NCBI GenBank assembly: GCA_944391255.1
Contig: CALXSW010000216.1
Span: 1 to 9,035 of the forward strand
DNA: 9,035 nt
Source of the DNA: an uncultured Clostridia bacterium
Lineage (GTDB): Bacteria > Bacillota > Clostridia > UBA1381
Direction of reading: 5' to 3'
Shown here: positions 1-5,902 of the stretch, piece after piece
Layout of the letters: the number at the start of each line of letters is the position of its first letter
Position numbering within the stretch: position 1 is the first letter of the stretch
Notes under the pieces: generated by a model
What the model was told of the DNA's origin: nothing
What the model saw: only the letters and a program-made list of their open reading frames with translations
The model's database searches: none
Made by a program: the position numbers and the translations under genes

Positions 1-724
1 TATGGCCTATTGCGTAGTCGTCGGGATTGCGAACGTCTATAAGCAAAGCTCCGTTTTCCATAAGGCTGTATGCTTCTTCTGCTGATATAAGCTTGCTTGC
101 TTCAACAGAGTCAGTTGGAATGGTGCGGTATGAAGGCTCGATCATTCTCACGATGACAGCCGCCGCTTCCGCGCGAGTAAGCGGATCATAAAGATGAAAA
201 GCGCCGTCATCACGGCCTATAAGAATACCCTTTACATAGACCTGAGCTATATGCATAACGCATGTATGGCATGAGTACAGGTCGGGAAGTACCTCTGCAT
301 CCTGCCAGTTCTCGTTGTCCGTTTCGTCTAAAAGCTTTCCGAGTGACTCATGTACGATTCTTGCTACAGACTGCCTCGTTATAGGCTCATCAGGGAACAG
401 TGTTTCCAGATCTGTTATTATGTTGTTTTTCAGTCCATATTCCATATACCCCGAATACCATCTATCATCTGACGGTTCTATTTCACCTATGTTGCTTTTT
501 ATTATCATCGCTGTAAATTGCGCGTTTGTGACTGTATCATCAGGATGGAAAGAGCCGTCCTCCATGCCGTTTATCATGCCGCGTTCAGATAGCAGTTCGA
601 TGTATTCCTTTGCCCAGTGGTCTTGAATATCGGGAAATGAGCTGTCTGCTGACACTGATGACGAAATGCAGCAGACAGCGGCTGTAAGGGCCGCCGCTGT
701 CTTTATCATAATTTTTTTATTCAT
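1..724 (-). CDS. Secreted SLH-domain protein with a C-terminal rhodanese domain (3' end outside window)
   Basis: The first 241 residues are visible; the gene continues past the left edge. A signal peptide (MNKKIMIK, then a hydrophobic stretch) ends with SVSA, so cleavage near residue 26 is likely; the CC inside it is not a good lipobox. Three S-layer homology repeats follow: about 30-77 (FPDIQDHWAKEYIELL), 86-128 (WYSGYMEYGLKNNII, then FPDEPITRQSVARI) and 146-198 (DPLTRAEAAAVIVRM). SLH triplets normally anchor proteins to secondary cell-wall polymer. From about 213 the sequence ISAEEAYSLMENGALLIDVR, then NPDDYAIGH, is the typical start of a rhodanese (sulfurtransferase-fold) domain; its active-site loop lies off-window. 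The third SLH repeat carries a CHTC pair (C152, C155), unusual for SLH. The gene starts 4 bases after the GH27 stop, so the two are almost certainly cotranscribed; a GAGGA lies about 14 bases before the ATG, a loose spacing. SLH call strong, rhodanese call good, cellular role unknown. Confidence 0.88.
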   Translation of the reverse strand, partial: MNKKIMIKTAAALTAAVCCISSSVSADSSFPDIQDHWAKEYIELLSERGMINGMEDGSFHPDDTVTNAQFTAMIIKSNIGEIEPSDDRWYSGYMEYGLKNNIITDLETLFPDEPITRQSVARIVHESLGKLLDETDNENWQDAEVLPDLYSCHTCVMHIAQVYVKGILIGRDDGAFHLYDPLTRAEAAAVIVRMIEPSYRTIPTDSVEASKLISAEEAYSLMENGALLIDVRNPDDYAIGH

Positions 725-728
725 AATA

Positions 729-3497
729 TTACTGCACATCCTCAAAACCCATAAGAACACCGTTTATCGTGAAGTTCTCAAATGTTACAGCGTCAGATGA
801 AGCGTCATAGTCGCCGTTTGATGCATAGAATCCTACCTGAAGAGTATCTGCGCTGTTGAGGTTTGACTGAGTTCTTGTTTCAAGCTCGTTCCATGTTTCA
901 CCGCCATCAATACTGAAATAGCCCTTGAATACGTCACCGGACTTTGTAAGTCTGAGCTTGCATTCAGTGCTGCCTGAATCGGCTGTGTAAACATTTTCAG
1001 AACCAGCTACTCCATCTGTGTTCATAGTCGTCATGAATACGTTTCCACCGTAAGCGCTGTGATATCTGCGCATTACTGTGACTTGGTTGCCGTCACCGGT
1101 ATACGCTATAAGCGCGGCTCTCTGGTAGTCTGCAGCAGGCTTATATTTGACTGTTACTTCGGCTGTGAACTCGTCACGCGTATTTTCAGCTACCGGAATG
1201 AGGAATAGATTTTCAACAGATCCTCGTCCGTCTGCCGTTCCCCAAAGGTCGCCCGACTGTGTCTTTATAGTAACGCTGTTTTCGGAATCTACAGAATAAT
1301 TCATTATATTTTTCCTTGTAACGCTCCAGCCCGGCTGCTCGTTGAAAACAAATGTTTTAGACTCTGTAAGAGGTGTATTCTGTGAATCCCACATAAATGC
1401 TTTGACTGTTGTTTCCTCATCGCCGAAATCAAGATCTGAATCCACATTTACCGTTTCAAGAGGAGCAAGCTCTTTCGAGTCTGTAAATACGTCTTTCAAT
1501 GTTCCGTCCTGGTTATATGTTGCGGCGTAGAAATTCACGGTCTGCTTTGTGCTGTTAAGGTTTGTAGCATTAAAATGTACATTTGTGTCGCCGCTTATAT
1601 TTGCGAGATATGTGTAATCACTGTCATCTGACAACGGTGATATTCTTATAGTTACATTGTCGCATGCCGCAAGACCTGATACTGAGAATACTCCGTCAGT
1701 ATTAAGAGTTGTTTCTTTTGACCAGATATCCTTTACAACGTATCCTTCAGCGTTTTCAAACTTCTCTTTGTCTGCCATTTTATTGCCGATAAATGACATT
1801 ATCTTGTCAACGTCAACAGAATATGTCTTGCTGTCATCTGTCTGCTTTATGTTTATGAATGACAGAGCCACGTCACCGTTTGCGAGAGGCTTTGCAAGAA
1901 TGTCTACACGATCTGTTATTTCTGTGTATGATGTGTCCGGATTGTTAGGTATGGCGGAGCTGTATATTCTCTTTGCCTGTATTCCGAGCGGATCCTGGTT
2001 GAGCGCGATAGCGTCTGCGTTCGCGATTATGTTCCAGTTGTCATCGCCTTTCTGGACTTTTCTCAGATCAATACCGAGCATGAGCGGTGAGTTCATCATA
2101 CACCACATTGTCATATGAGTTTTACTCATTGTAGTCGTTATGCCGTTCATTCCGATAACGAGCATATCAGGATCGTTCCAGCCCTTGTCAAGCCCTGCGA
2201 ATTCGTTCATTACTACAGCCTTGTTGTATTGTGAAACTATGCTTGCTGTTCCGTTGCCGCTCCAGTTAGCGCTTCCGCCTACACCGACATGGAATGATAT
2301 ATCGTTAAGTATACGCCATGAGTTACCAACTTTATATCCCCAGTTCTGAGGCTGAGTCTTTCCCCATTCGCATAGCGATAGAACTGTGTCATGGTTTGGA
2401 TCGTATTTGTTTAAACCGTCCAAAAGCGCTGCGTATGAGTAAAGAGTGTTTTCCTGACGTCTGTGGTTCATAAGGCGAAGTGTATTTTCTCCTGCCTTAA
2501 GATCTATCTTTATCGCTTCGCTGTCTATATATGTCGATAATCCGCCGCTGTCAGGCATCATATCGTCGTAGTATCTCGTTTCGTTATCCATATCTCCGAC
2601 AGCGACCTGCAGCCAGTTTCCGCTTCCGTTTTCAGCGCCTGAGGCATAGTTTACAACGAGATCATATTCTCCGTCCGCCGGAGCGTTTATTGTAAACGCA
2701 AGCTCGCTCCACATATCGCCCACAGGAGAAACTCCGGTGTTTGTGCCGTCTTTTGTTCCTAAGTTGTTTACATAGTTACCGCTTGTGTTCTTTGATCCGC
2801 CGCTTCCGAGAAGTGTTCCGTCCGAAACAGCGTTCAATGTTGTTGACAAACCTGTTCCGCTTACGGTTATTGAGCGTATGCGCGGTGTGTAGACATATTT
2901 GGCATTTGCTCCGTCCGAGAAAGTGGCGTTATCCCAGAGGTAGTAGCAGTTGTCTACCTTCAAAAAGTCAACGCCCCATTCCTTGTATGTTTGAGCGTCA
3001 AGATCCTCGTAGCCGGCTGTTCCCACAGCGGCGCCGGCACAAAGATTCGTTCCGATATCGTTATACATTCCGAACTTAAGACCTTTATCGTGGATGTAAT
3101 CGGCGAGAGCTTTAAATCCGCTCGGGAATTTCTCCTCGTTATTTGAGAGCTGGCCGTCCGCATCTCGCTCGCTCTTATAACATCCGTCATCGAGGACTAT
3201 GTATTCATATCCAAGCTCGTCGAGGCCGAGATCTATGAATGCGTCCGCCATTGCCTTTGTCGTTTCTTCTGTGTTCGCGCTTCCAAATGGATTCCAGCTG
3301 TTCCAGCCCATAGCCGGAAGTCTGCCCTGTTTTTTGTTCAATAGAACGTCGCCGTTAGAAAATGCGGGAAACATATATGCTGAATCTGATATGACCGGCG
3401 GATGTTCACGCGATGTGGTCAAAGCCATTGCTGAAAGCGGTGATAAAATACTTGCTGTTGTCATGATAATAACTCCTGTTGATAGTTTTTTGTTCAT
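729..3497 (-). CDS. Secreted multidomain GH27 glycoside hydrolase (alpha-galactosidase type)
   Basis: A 922-residue exported enzyme predicted to release terminal alpha-galactosyl (possibly beta-L-arabinopyranosyl) groups outside the cell. Signal peptide 1-25 ends in SAMA. The GH27 barrel starts at GWNSWN (64-69); LDDGCY (102-107) holds the Asp pair that contacts galactose in relatives. The nucleophile is D182 in LKVDNC, the acid/base D399 in WRILNDI, and WNDPDML (440-446) with the following MNSPLMLGIDLR are further family signatures. Residues about 190-352 interrupt the barrel with a beta-rich insert (WSELAFTINAPADGEYDLVV, NTLRLMNHR) resembling CBM6/35-like carbohydrate-binding modules. After the barrel come the GH27 C-terminal beta domain (to about 622), an Ig-like module (about 625-718, VKAFMWDS) and a concanavalin-like module (about 720-915, FSIDGGETWNELE). 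There is no SLH domain in this protein; the SLH protein is the next gene. The start was chosen over an upstream GTG (3552-3554) because AAAGGA lies 9 bases before this ATG and the signal peptide begins here. Family certain; substrate inferred. Confidence 0.93.
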   Translation of the reverse strand: MNKKLSTGVIIMTTASILSPLSAMALTTSREHPPVISDSAYMFPAFSNGDVLLNKKQGRLPAMGWNSWNPFGSANTEETTKAMADAFIDLGLDELGYEYIVLDDGCYKSERDADGQLSNNEEKFPSGFKALADYIHDKGLKFGMYNDIGTNLCAGAAVGTAGYEDLDAQTYKEWGVDFLKVDNCYYLWDNATFSDGANAKYVYTPRIRSITVSGTGLSTTLNAVSDGTLLGSGGSKNTSGNYVNNLGTKDGTNTGVSPVGDMWSELAFTINAPADGEYDLVVNYASGAENGSGNWLQVAVGDMDNETRYYDDMMPDSGGLSTYIDSEAIKIDLKAGENTLRLMNHRRQENTLYSYAALLDGLNKYDPNHDTVLSLCEWGKTQPQNWGYKVGNSWRILNDISFHVGVGGSANWSGNGTASIVSQYNKAVVMNEFAGLDKGWNDPDMLVIGMNGITTTMSKTHMTMWCMMNSPLMLGIDLRKVQKGDDNWNIIANADAIALNQDPLGIQAKRIYSSAIPNNPDTSYTEITDRVDILAKPLANGDVALSFINIKQTDDSKTYSVDVDKIMSFIGNKMADKEKFENAEGYVVKDIWSKETTLNTDGVFSVSGLAACDNVTIRISPLSDDSDYTYLANISGDTNVHFNATNLNSTKQTVNFYAATYNQDGTLKDVFTDSKELAPLETVNVDSDLDFGDEETTVKAFMWDSQNTPLTESKTFVFNEQPGWSVTRKNIMNYSVDSENSVTIKTQSGDLWGTADGRGSVENLFLIPVAENTRDEFTAEVTVKYKPAADYQRAALIAYTGDGNQVTVMRRYHSAYGGNVFMTTMNTDGVAGSENVYTADSGSTECKLRLTKSGDVFKGYFSIDGGETWNELETRTQSNLNSADTLQVGFYASNGDYDASSDAVTFENFTINGVLMGFEDVQ

Positions 3498-3506
3498 TCG
3501 GATGAT

Positions 3507-3512
3507 TCCTTT
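3507..3512 (-). promoter_or_regulatory. Ribosome binding site deciding the GH27 start
   Basis: On the minus strand AAAGGA stands 9 bases before the ATG at 3495-3497. The upstream in-frame GTG at 3552-3554 has no Shine-Dalgarno sequence and would put 19 basic, polar residues before the signal peptide, so the ATG is preferred. Confidence 0.75.
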
Positions 3513-3529
3513 CTTGTTTGTTTTATATG

Positions 3530-3552
3530 GTCTGCGCGTTTTTGTCGCAGAC
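3530..3552 (-). promoter_or_regulatory. Hairpin in the GH27 leader
   Basis: GTCTGCG (3530-3536) and CGCAGAC (3546-3552) form a perfect 7-bp stem around a 9-base loop. It lies in the predicted untranslated leader of the GH27 operon, about 18 bases upstream of its Shine-Dalgarno sequence. No U-tract follows, so it is not a terminator; it could stabilise the message or be a protein site. Role unknown. Confidence 0.4.
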
Positions 3553-3576
3553 ACATATGTATTGTATTTTCCGTAA

Positions 3577-3630
3577 CAACATATTTCTATTTTATCATAA
3601 AACAGTTGTTAAATACATGACAATATGTTG
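3577..3630. promoter_or_regulatory. Inverted repeat, candidate AraC-family operator
   Basis: CAACATATT (3577-3585) and AATATGTTG (3622-3630) are perfect 9-bp inverted copies with 36 bases between them. The right copy overlaps both divergent -35 boxes; the left copy lies at the predicted GH27 transcription start. Related ACATAT words occur at 3553 and 3631. The placement suits a local regulator that controls both promoters, but binding is inferred. Confidence 0.4.
3594..3623 (-). promoter_or_regulatory. Predicted promoter of the GH27-SLH operon
   Basis: On the minus strand TTGTCA (3618-3623) and TATGAT (3594-3599) are separated by 18 bases, each one mismatch from the sigma-A consensus. Transcription would start near 3587, giving a leader of about 90 bases. 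The -35 box is only 4 bases from the -35 box of the divergent regulator. Confidence 0.5.
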
Positions 3631-3657
3631 ACATATGGGGTTAAAATGTGATATCAT
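3628..3657 (+). promoter_or_regulatory. Predicted promoter of the AraC-family gene
   Basis: A perfect -35 TTGACA (3628-3633) is followed after 18 bases by TATCAT (3652-3657), with TGA just before it giving an extended -10 (TGnTATCAT). Start near 3664 would leave a very short leader before the ATG at 3677. Confidence 0.65.
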
Positions 3658-3676
3658 ATAGTACGGAGGAAACACT

Positions 3677-4507
3677 ATGGAATACTTTATGAATGTGTAT
3701 TATGTATATACGAAATTTGCGCCTACAGATCTTTATCCGGTGCAGTATGGAGAGGAAAATTGCCGGCGCGGACACGCTTTCGGCCCGTGTATACGCAGCA
3801 ATTATCTGCTTCATTATGTTTATTGCGGGAAAGGCATATTTAGAGCTGACGGAAGAGAGTACGAACTGAGCAGGGGACAGATGTTTTTGATAAAACCCGG
3901 ACAGCTTACATATTATAAGGCTGATGATGATGAGCCTTGGCTCTACAGATGGATAGAGCTGAACGGCAGTATCGCGTACAGGTTTTTCAGTACATTATGT
4001 AAAAAATATGATGGTCAGGTGTTTTCAGATGATGAGGATATGTCTGTCGGAAGAGCGTTATTGGACATTGTCGAAAGCGAGAGCATGAGCTTTGAACGGG
4101 CGATGGTAAAGCTGTGGGAATTTTTTTCGGCATTTTCTGAACTGCCTGAGAACGGAGAGATACTCTCATCGCAGGAGCATATAAAAAAAGCGGAGAGCTT
4201 TATAAAAATAAATATCCATAAAAAAATTACGGTATCAGATGTGGCTAAATATGTGGGAATAGACCGAAGTTATCTTTCAAGGCTGTTTCGTGAGATCAAG
4301 CATGTATCGCCGCAGCAGTATATTTTATCGATGAAAATGGATATCGCCGCAGGATATATGAAAAACAGCGATATATCGATAAAAGAGGCGGCGCAGAGCG
4401 TCGGCTATTACGATTCGCATGTGTTCAACAAAGCGTTTAAAAACAGATTCAATGTATCGCCGTCAGAATGGCGTGAAAAAAAGATATGGAATAAATTTAT
4501 AATATGA
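3677..4507 (+). CDS. AraC-family transcriptional regulator
   Basis: A 276-residue cytoplasmic DNA-binding regulator of the usual AraC length. The N-terminal part (about 20-95) is a cupin-like ligand-binding domain: YVYCGKGIFRADGREYELSR followed by GQMFLIKPGQLTYYKADDDE has the strand-and-turn pattern seen in sugar-responsive members. The C-terminal part has two helix-turn-helix units: 184-212 (ITVSDVAKYVGIDRSYLSRL) and 232-266 (DISIKEAAQSVGYYDSHVFN, then FNVSPSEWR), the AraC family signature. GGAGG lies 7 bases before the ATG. It is transcribed divergently from the GH27-SLH operon, and a 9-bp inverted repeat overlaps both promoters, so it most likely activates that operon in response to an oligosaccharide or monosaccharide and may regulate itself. 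The ligand cannot be read from sequence. It ends in the bidirectional terminator shared with rubrerythrin. Confidence 0.92.
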   Translation: MEYFMNVYYVYTKFAPTDLYPVQYGEENCRRGHAFGPCIRSNYLLHYVYCGKGIFRADGREYELSRGQMFLIKPGQLTYYKADDDEPWLYRWIELNGSIAYRFFSTLCKKYDGQVFSDDEDMSVGRALLDIVESESMSFERAMVKLWEFFSAFSELPENGEILSSQEHIKKAESFIKINIHKKITVSDVAKYVGIDRSYLSRLFREIKHVSPQQYILSMKMDIAAGYMKNSDISIKEAAQSVGYYDSHVFNKAFKNRFNVSPSEWREKKIWNKFII

Positions 4508-4512
4508 AATAC

Positions 4513-4610
4513 AAAAAACGGAGTATGTATTTTTGAACCGACCCCCAAAAGTTAGACCAAAAATTTAACGATTGGGAGGTCAGTTCATTTTAATATTTGC
4601 TCCGTTTTTT
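4513..4610. terminator. Bidirectional terminator between the AraC-family gene and rubrerythrin, interrupted by a miniature element
   Basis: AAAAAACGGAG (4513-4523) and CTCCGTTTTTT (4600-4610) form a perfect 11-bp stem with U-tracts on both strands, as expected between convergent genes. The loop is unusually large (76 bases) because a 54-bp inverted-repeat element sits inside it. Removing the element and one TTTT copy leaves an 18-base loop, a normal terminator. Confidence 0.8.
4534..4587. mobile_element. 54-bp miniature element with IS3-like ends
   Basis: The element begins TGAACCGACCCCCAAAAGTT and ends TTGGGAGGTCAGTTCA. The ends are imperfect inverted repeats (13 of 16 positions match). The left end followed by AGAC resembles, from memory, the ends of IS3-family (IS150-like) elements of Firmicutes. 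It is flanked by TTTT on both sides (4530-4533 and 4588-4591), a possible 4-bp target duplication, although the T-rich setting weakens this. There is no coding capacity, so it is either a deletion remnant with almost only the two ends, or a MITE that depended on a transposase elsewhere. Confidence 0.6.
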
Positions 4611-4621
4611 AATAATAAATA

Positions 4622-5158
4622 TCAATAGTTTTCAGCATAAATCTCAAAATATGCCTGAGGGTGGTTGCATGTAGGACATACTTCAGGCGCTTTTGTGCCT
4701 GTAACTATATGACCGCAGTTGCGGCACATCCATACTTTTACCTCACTCTTTTCAAATACCTTAGCCATTTCAACATTTTCAAGAAGAGCGCGGTATCTGT
4801 CCTCGTGATGCTTTTCTATCGCTGCCACGAGTCTGAATTTTGCCGCGAGCTCCGGGAAGCCTTCTTCCTCAGCCGTTTTCGCAAAACCGGCATACATATC
4901 AGTCCATTCATAATTTTCGCCGTTAGCAGCCGACAAAAGATTTTCCGCTGTAGTGCCTATGCCGTTCATTTCCTTAAACCAAAGCTTTGCATGCTCCTTT
5001 TCATTTTCAGCAGTCTGCAAAAACAGTGCGGCTATCTGCTCGTAACCCTCTTTTTTGGCAACTGATGCGAAATAGGTGTATTTGTTTCTCGCCTCTGACT
5101 CGCCTGCAAAAGCCGCTTCAAGATTTTTTTGTGTTTGTGTTCCGTCGTATTTGCTCAT
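4622..5158 (-). CDS. rbr: Rubrerythrin
   Basis: A 178-residue cytoplasmic non-haem iron protein that reduces hydrogen peroxide in anaerobes, taking electrons through its rubredoxin-like centre. The N-terminal four-helix ferritin-like domain carries diiron ligands: E20 in AGESEAR, E53 and H56 in ENEKEH, the acidic E97-E99 segment in AEEEGF, and E115 with H118 in IEKHHE. The C-terminal rubredoxin-like domain has C145-x2-C148 and C161-x2-C164 (CRNCGH, CPTC), so the classical two-domain form is complete. The start was set at MSKYDG because AAGGAG lies 7 bases upstream; the frame is open further upstream, but those codons look like leader sequence. It is monocistronic, converges on the AraC-family gene and shares its terminator. 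A consensus promoter lies about 240 bases upstream. Oxidative-stress control is expected from the family, but no clear PerR box was found. Confidence 0.95.
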   Translation of the reverse strand: MSKYDGTQTQKNLEAAFAGESEARNKYTYFASVAKKEGYEQIAALFLQTAENEKEHAKLWFKEMNGIGTTAENLLSAANGENYEWTDMYAGFAKTAEEEGFPELAAKFRLVAAIEKHHEDRYRALLENVEMAKVFEKSEVKVWMCRNCGHIVTGTKAPEVCPTCNHPQAYFEIYAENY

Positions 5159-5165
5159 AATTTTT

Positions 5166-5171
5166 CTCCTT
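5166..5171 (-). promoter_or_regulatory. Ribosome binding site deciding the rubrerythrin start
   Basis: AAGGAG on the minus strand is 7 bases before the ATG at 5156-5158. It rules out the in-frame ATG at 5255-5257, which would add 33 residues not expected in rubrerythrins. Confidence 0.85.
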
Positions 5172-5202
5172 TTGAAACACTGGGTGGATGTTGTGCAAAA
5201 TA

Positions 5203-5218
5203 CCGGTATGGATACCGG
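5203..5218 (-). repeat. Inverted repeat in the rubrerythrin leader
   Basis: CCGGTAT and ATACCGG are perfect 7-bp inverted copies separated by 2 bases, 45 bases upstream of the rubrerythrin start. In RNA it would fold as a 6-bp stem with a 4-base loop. As DNA it could be an operator downstream of the promoter. Role unknown. Confidence 0.55.
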
Positions 5219-5398
5219 AAAAATAATAAAACCGACCAGTTTCTGTAAAAATATCATGTATTTCCGAAATGTCGCGCGCTGTATTTATTATATCCGGAAA
5301 TTATGAATATTATGATATACAGATGTACCGATCGGCATTAATATATTCTGTTATTATGATGTGCGCATTGCATTTTTTTGACTGTTGTCTATAAATTC

Positions 5399-5427
5399 AT
5401 TATACTAATTAATGTGATAAATGTCAA
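5399..5427 (-). promoter_or_regulatory. Consensus sigma-A promoter upstream of rubrerythrin
   Basis: On the minus strand TTGACA (5422-5427), exactly 17 bases, then TATAAT (5399-5404): a perfect consensus match. Transcription would start near 5392, giving a leader of roughly 234 bases. TATAA/TTATA arms (5390-5404) overlap the -10 and could be an operator, but they do not fit the PerR 7-1-7 spacing. Confidence 0.8.
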
Positions 5428-5451
5428 TATAAAAATAAGAAAAATTATTAA

Positions 5452-5468
5452 AAATTTATGATAAATTT
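5452..5468. repeat. 8-1-8 AT-rich inverted repeat upstream of the rubrerythrin promoter
   Basis: AAATTTAT, one G, then ATAAATTT is a perfect inverted repeat 24 bases upstream of the rubrerythrin -35 box. The n-1-n geometry resembles operators of the Fur/PerR family, but the bases do not match the known consensus, and AT-rich DNA gives such repeats by chance. Confidence 0.35.
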
Positions 5469-5500
5469 ATATGAAGAAAAGAATGGTAAATAATATAAAA

Positions 5501-5535
5501 TAAAAAGAAAAAGCTTTGCATTTTTTGCAAAGCTT
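5501..5535 (-). terminator. Rho-independent terminator of tRNA-Lys
   Basis: AAGCTTTGCA (5511-5520) and TGCAAAGCTT (5526-5535) form a perfect 10-bp stem with a 5-base loop. On the minus strand the stem is followed by a T-rich run (TTTCTTTTTA). The stem starts one base after the tRNA CCA end. Confidence 0.9.
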
Positions 5536-5536
5536 A

Positions 5537-5612
5537 TGGTACGCGATCAGGGGTTCGAACCCTGGACACCCTGATTAAGAGTCAGGTGCTCTACCAACTG
5601 AGCTAATCACGC
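5537..5612 (-). tRNA. tRNA-Lys (anticodon CTT)
   Basis: A 76-base cloverleaf on the minus strand. Acceptor GCGTGAT pairs with ATCGCGT using two G-U pairs; the D arm is GCTC/GAGC; the anticodon stem CCTGA/TCAGG encloses loop CTCTTAA with CTT at 34-36, reading lysine codon AAG; a 5-base variable region; the T arm is CAGGG/CCCTG with loop TTCGAAC. Discriminator A73 and the CCA end are encoded. It is a single-gene unit with its own promoter and terminator. Confidence 0.97.
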
Positions 5613-5645
5613 ATTTTGTTTTGTTATCTCCTGAACACAAGATAT

Positions 5646-5674
5646 ATGATACCATAAAAAAGCAAATTTGTCAA
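5646..5674 (-). promoter_or_regulatory. Promoter of tRNA-Lys
   Basis: TTGACA (5669-5674), 17 bases, TATCAT (5646-5651) on the minus strand, with TGG giving an extended -10. Just upstream a T7A7 tract (5678-5691) looks like an UP element. The start near 5639 leaves about 27 bases before the mature tRNA 5' end. Confidence 0.8.
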
Positions 5675-5697
5675 TACTTTTTTTAAAAAAATTAAAA

Positions 5698-5721
5698 ATT
5701 ATTTTATGATCATAAAATAAT
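5698..5721. repeat. 24-bp perfect AT-rich palindrome
   Basis: ATTATTTTATGA followed directly by its reverse complement TCATAAAATAAT, with no mismatch and no spacer. It lies 24 bases upstream of the tRNA -35 box and 122 bases upstream of the PTS operon -35 box. On the minus strand a T-rich stretch follows, but an all-AT stem would be a weak terminator. It could be an operator, a cruciform-prone site or chance. Confidence 0.7.
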
Positions 5722-5843
5722 AGAGAAAAAACAGTGGAACGGCGCGTTATTTCCTATAAGGATCTATAGTCATACAAAATACACAAAAGAACGCTATGCC
5801 GATTGTTCAAAATCCCGATTGTGTTATTTGCACAAAATAATAA

Positions 5844-5872
5844 TTGACAAAGGTCAAAAATTGTGATATCAT
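5844..5872 (+). promoter_or_regulatory. Promoter of the antiterminator-ptsI operon
   Basis: TTGACA (5844-5849), exactly 17 bases, TATCAT (5867-5872), with TGA making an extended -10. Transcription would start near 5879, about 24 bases upstream of the RAT element. The 12-base word TGTGATATCATA at the -10 is identical to that of the AraC-family gene promoter (3647-3658). Confidence 0.8.
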
Positions 5873-5902
5873 ACATAGTGTAAAAGGACAATTAAATTAT
5901 AC

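Larger units (their letters stand above)
5159..5536 (-). other. Non-coding region: rubrerythrin leader and promoter plus AT-rich spacer
   Basis: No credible gene lies here. From the left it holds the rubrerythrin leader (about 5159-5392), the consensus promoter (5399-5427), an AT-rich spacer with an 8-1-8 inverted repeat (5452-5468), and the tRNA terminator (5501-5535). The leader is long and contains two inverted repeats: CCGGTAT/ATACCGG (5203-5218), and ATTTCCG (from about 5260) with CGGAAAT (ending about 5302). No known riboswitch class was recognised. Confidence 0.7.

Noticed and set aside
1342..2349. Long open frames on the plus strand opposite the GH27 gene
   Set aside because: They lie fully antisense to a gene with clear catalytic motifs, lack convincing ribosome binding sites and show no recognisable domains.
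3498..3554. Upstream GTG start that would extend the GH27 protein by 19 residues
   Set aside because: No Shine-Dalgarno sequence precedes it, and the extension would bury the signal peptide behind a basic stretch.
5159..5257. Upstream in-frame ATG that would lengthen rubrerythrin by 33 residues
   Set aside because: The added residues do not look like rubrerythrin, and a strong AAGGAG sits just before the MSKYDG start.
5390..5404. PerR box over the rubrerythrin -10
   Set aside because: The TATAA/TTATA arms are separated by 5 bases, not the 3 of the 7-1-7 PerR consensus, so the match is no better than expected in AT-rich DNA.
5537..5612. tRNA-Lys as an integration (att) site
   Set aside because: No second copy of the tRNA 3' end and no integrase gene are visible in the window.
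5799..5835. Direct repeat CCGATTGT and TTGTG/CACAA pair as a CRP-like or cre site upstream of the PTS promoter
   Set aside because: The spacing does not fit the CRP/FNR consensus and the central CG of cre sites is absent; the repeats are short enough to be chance.
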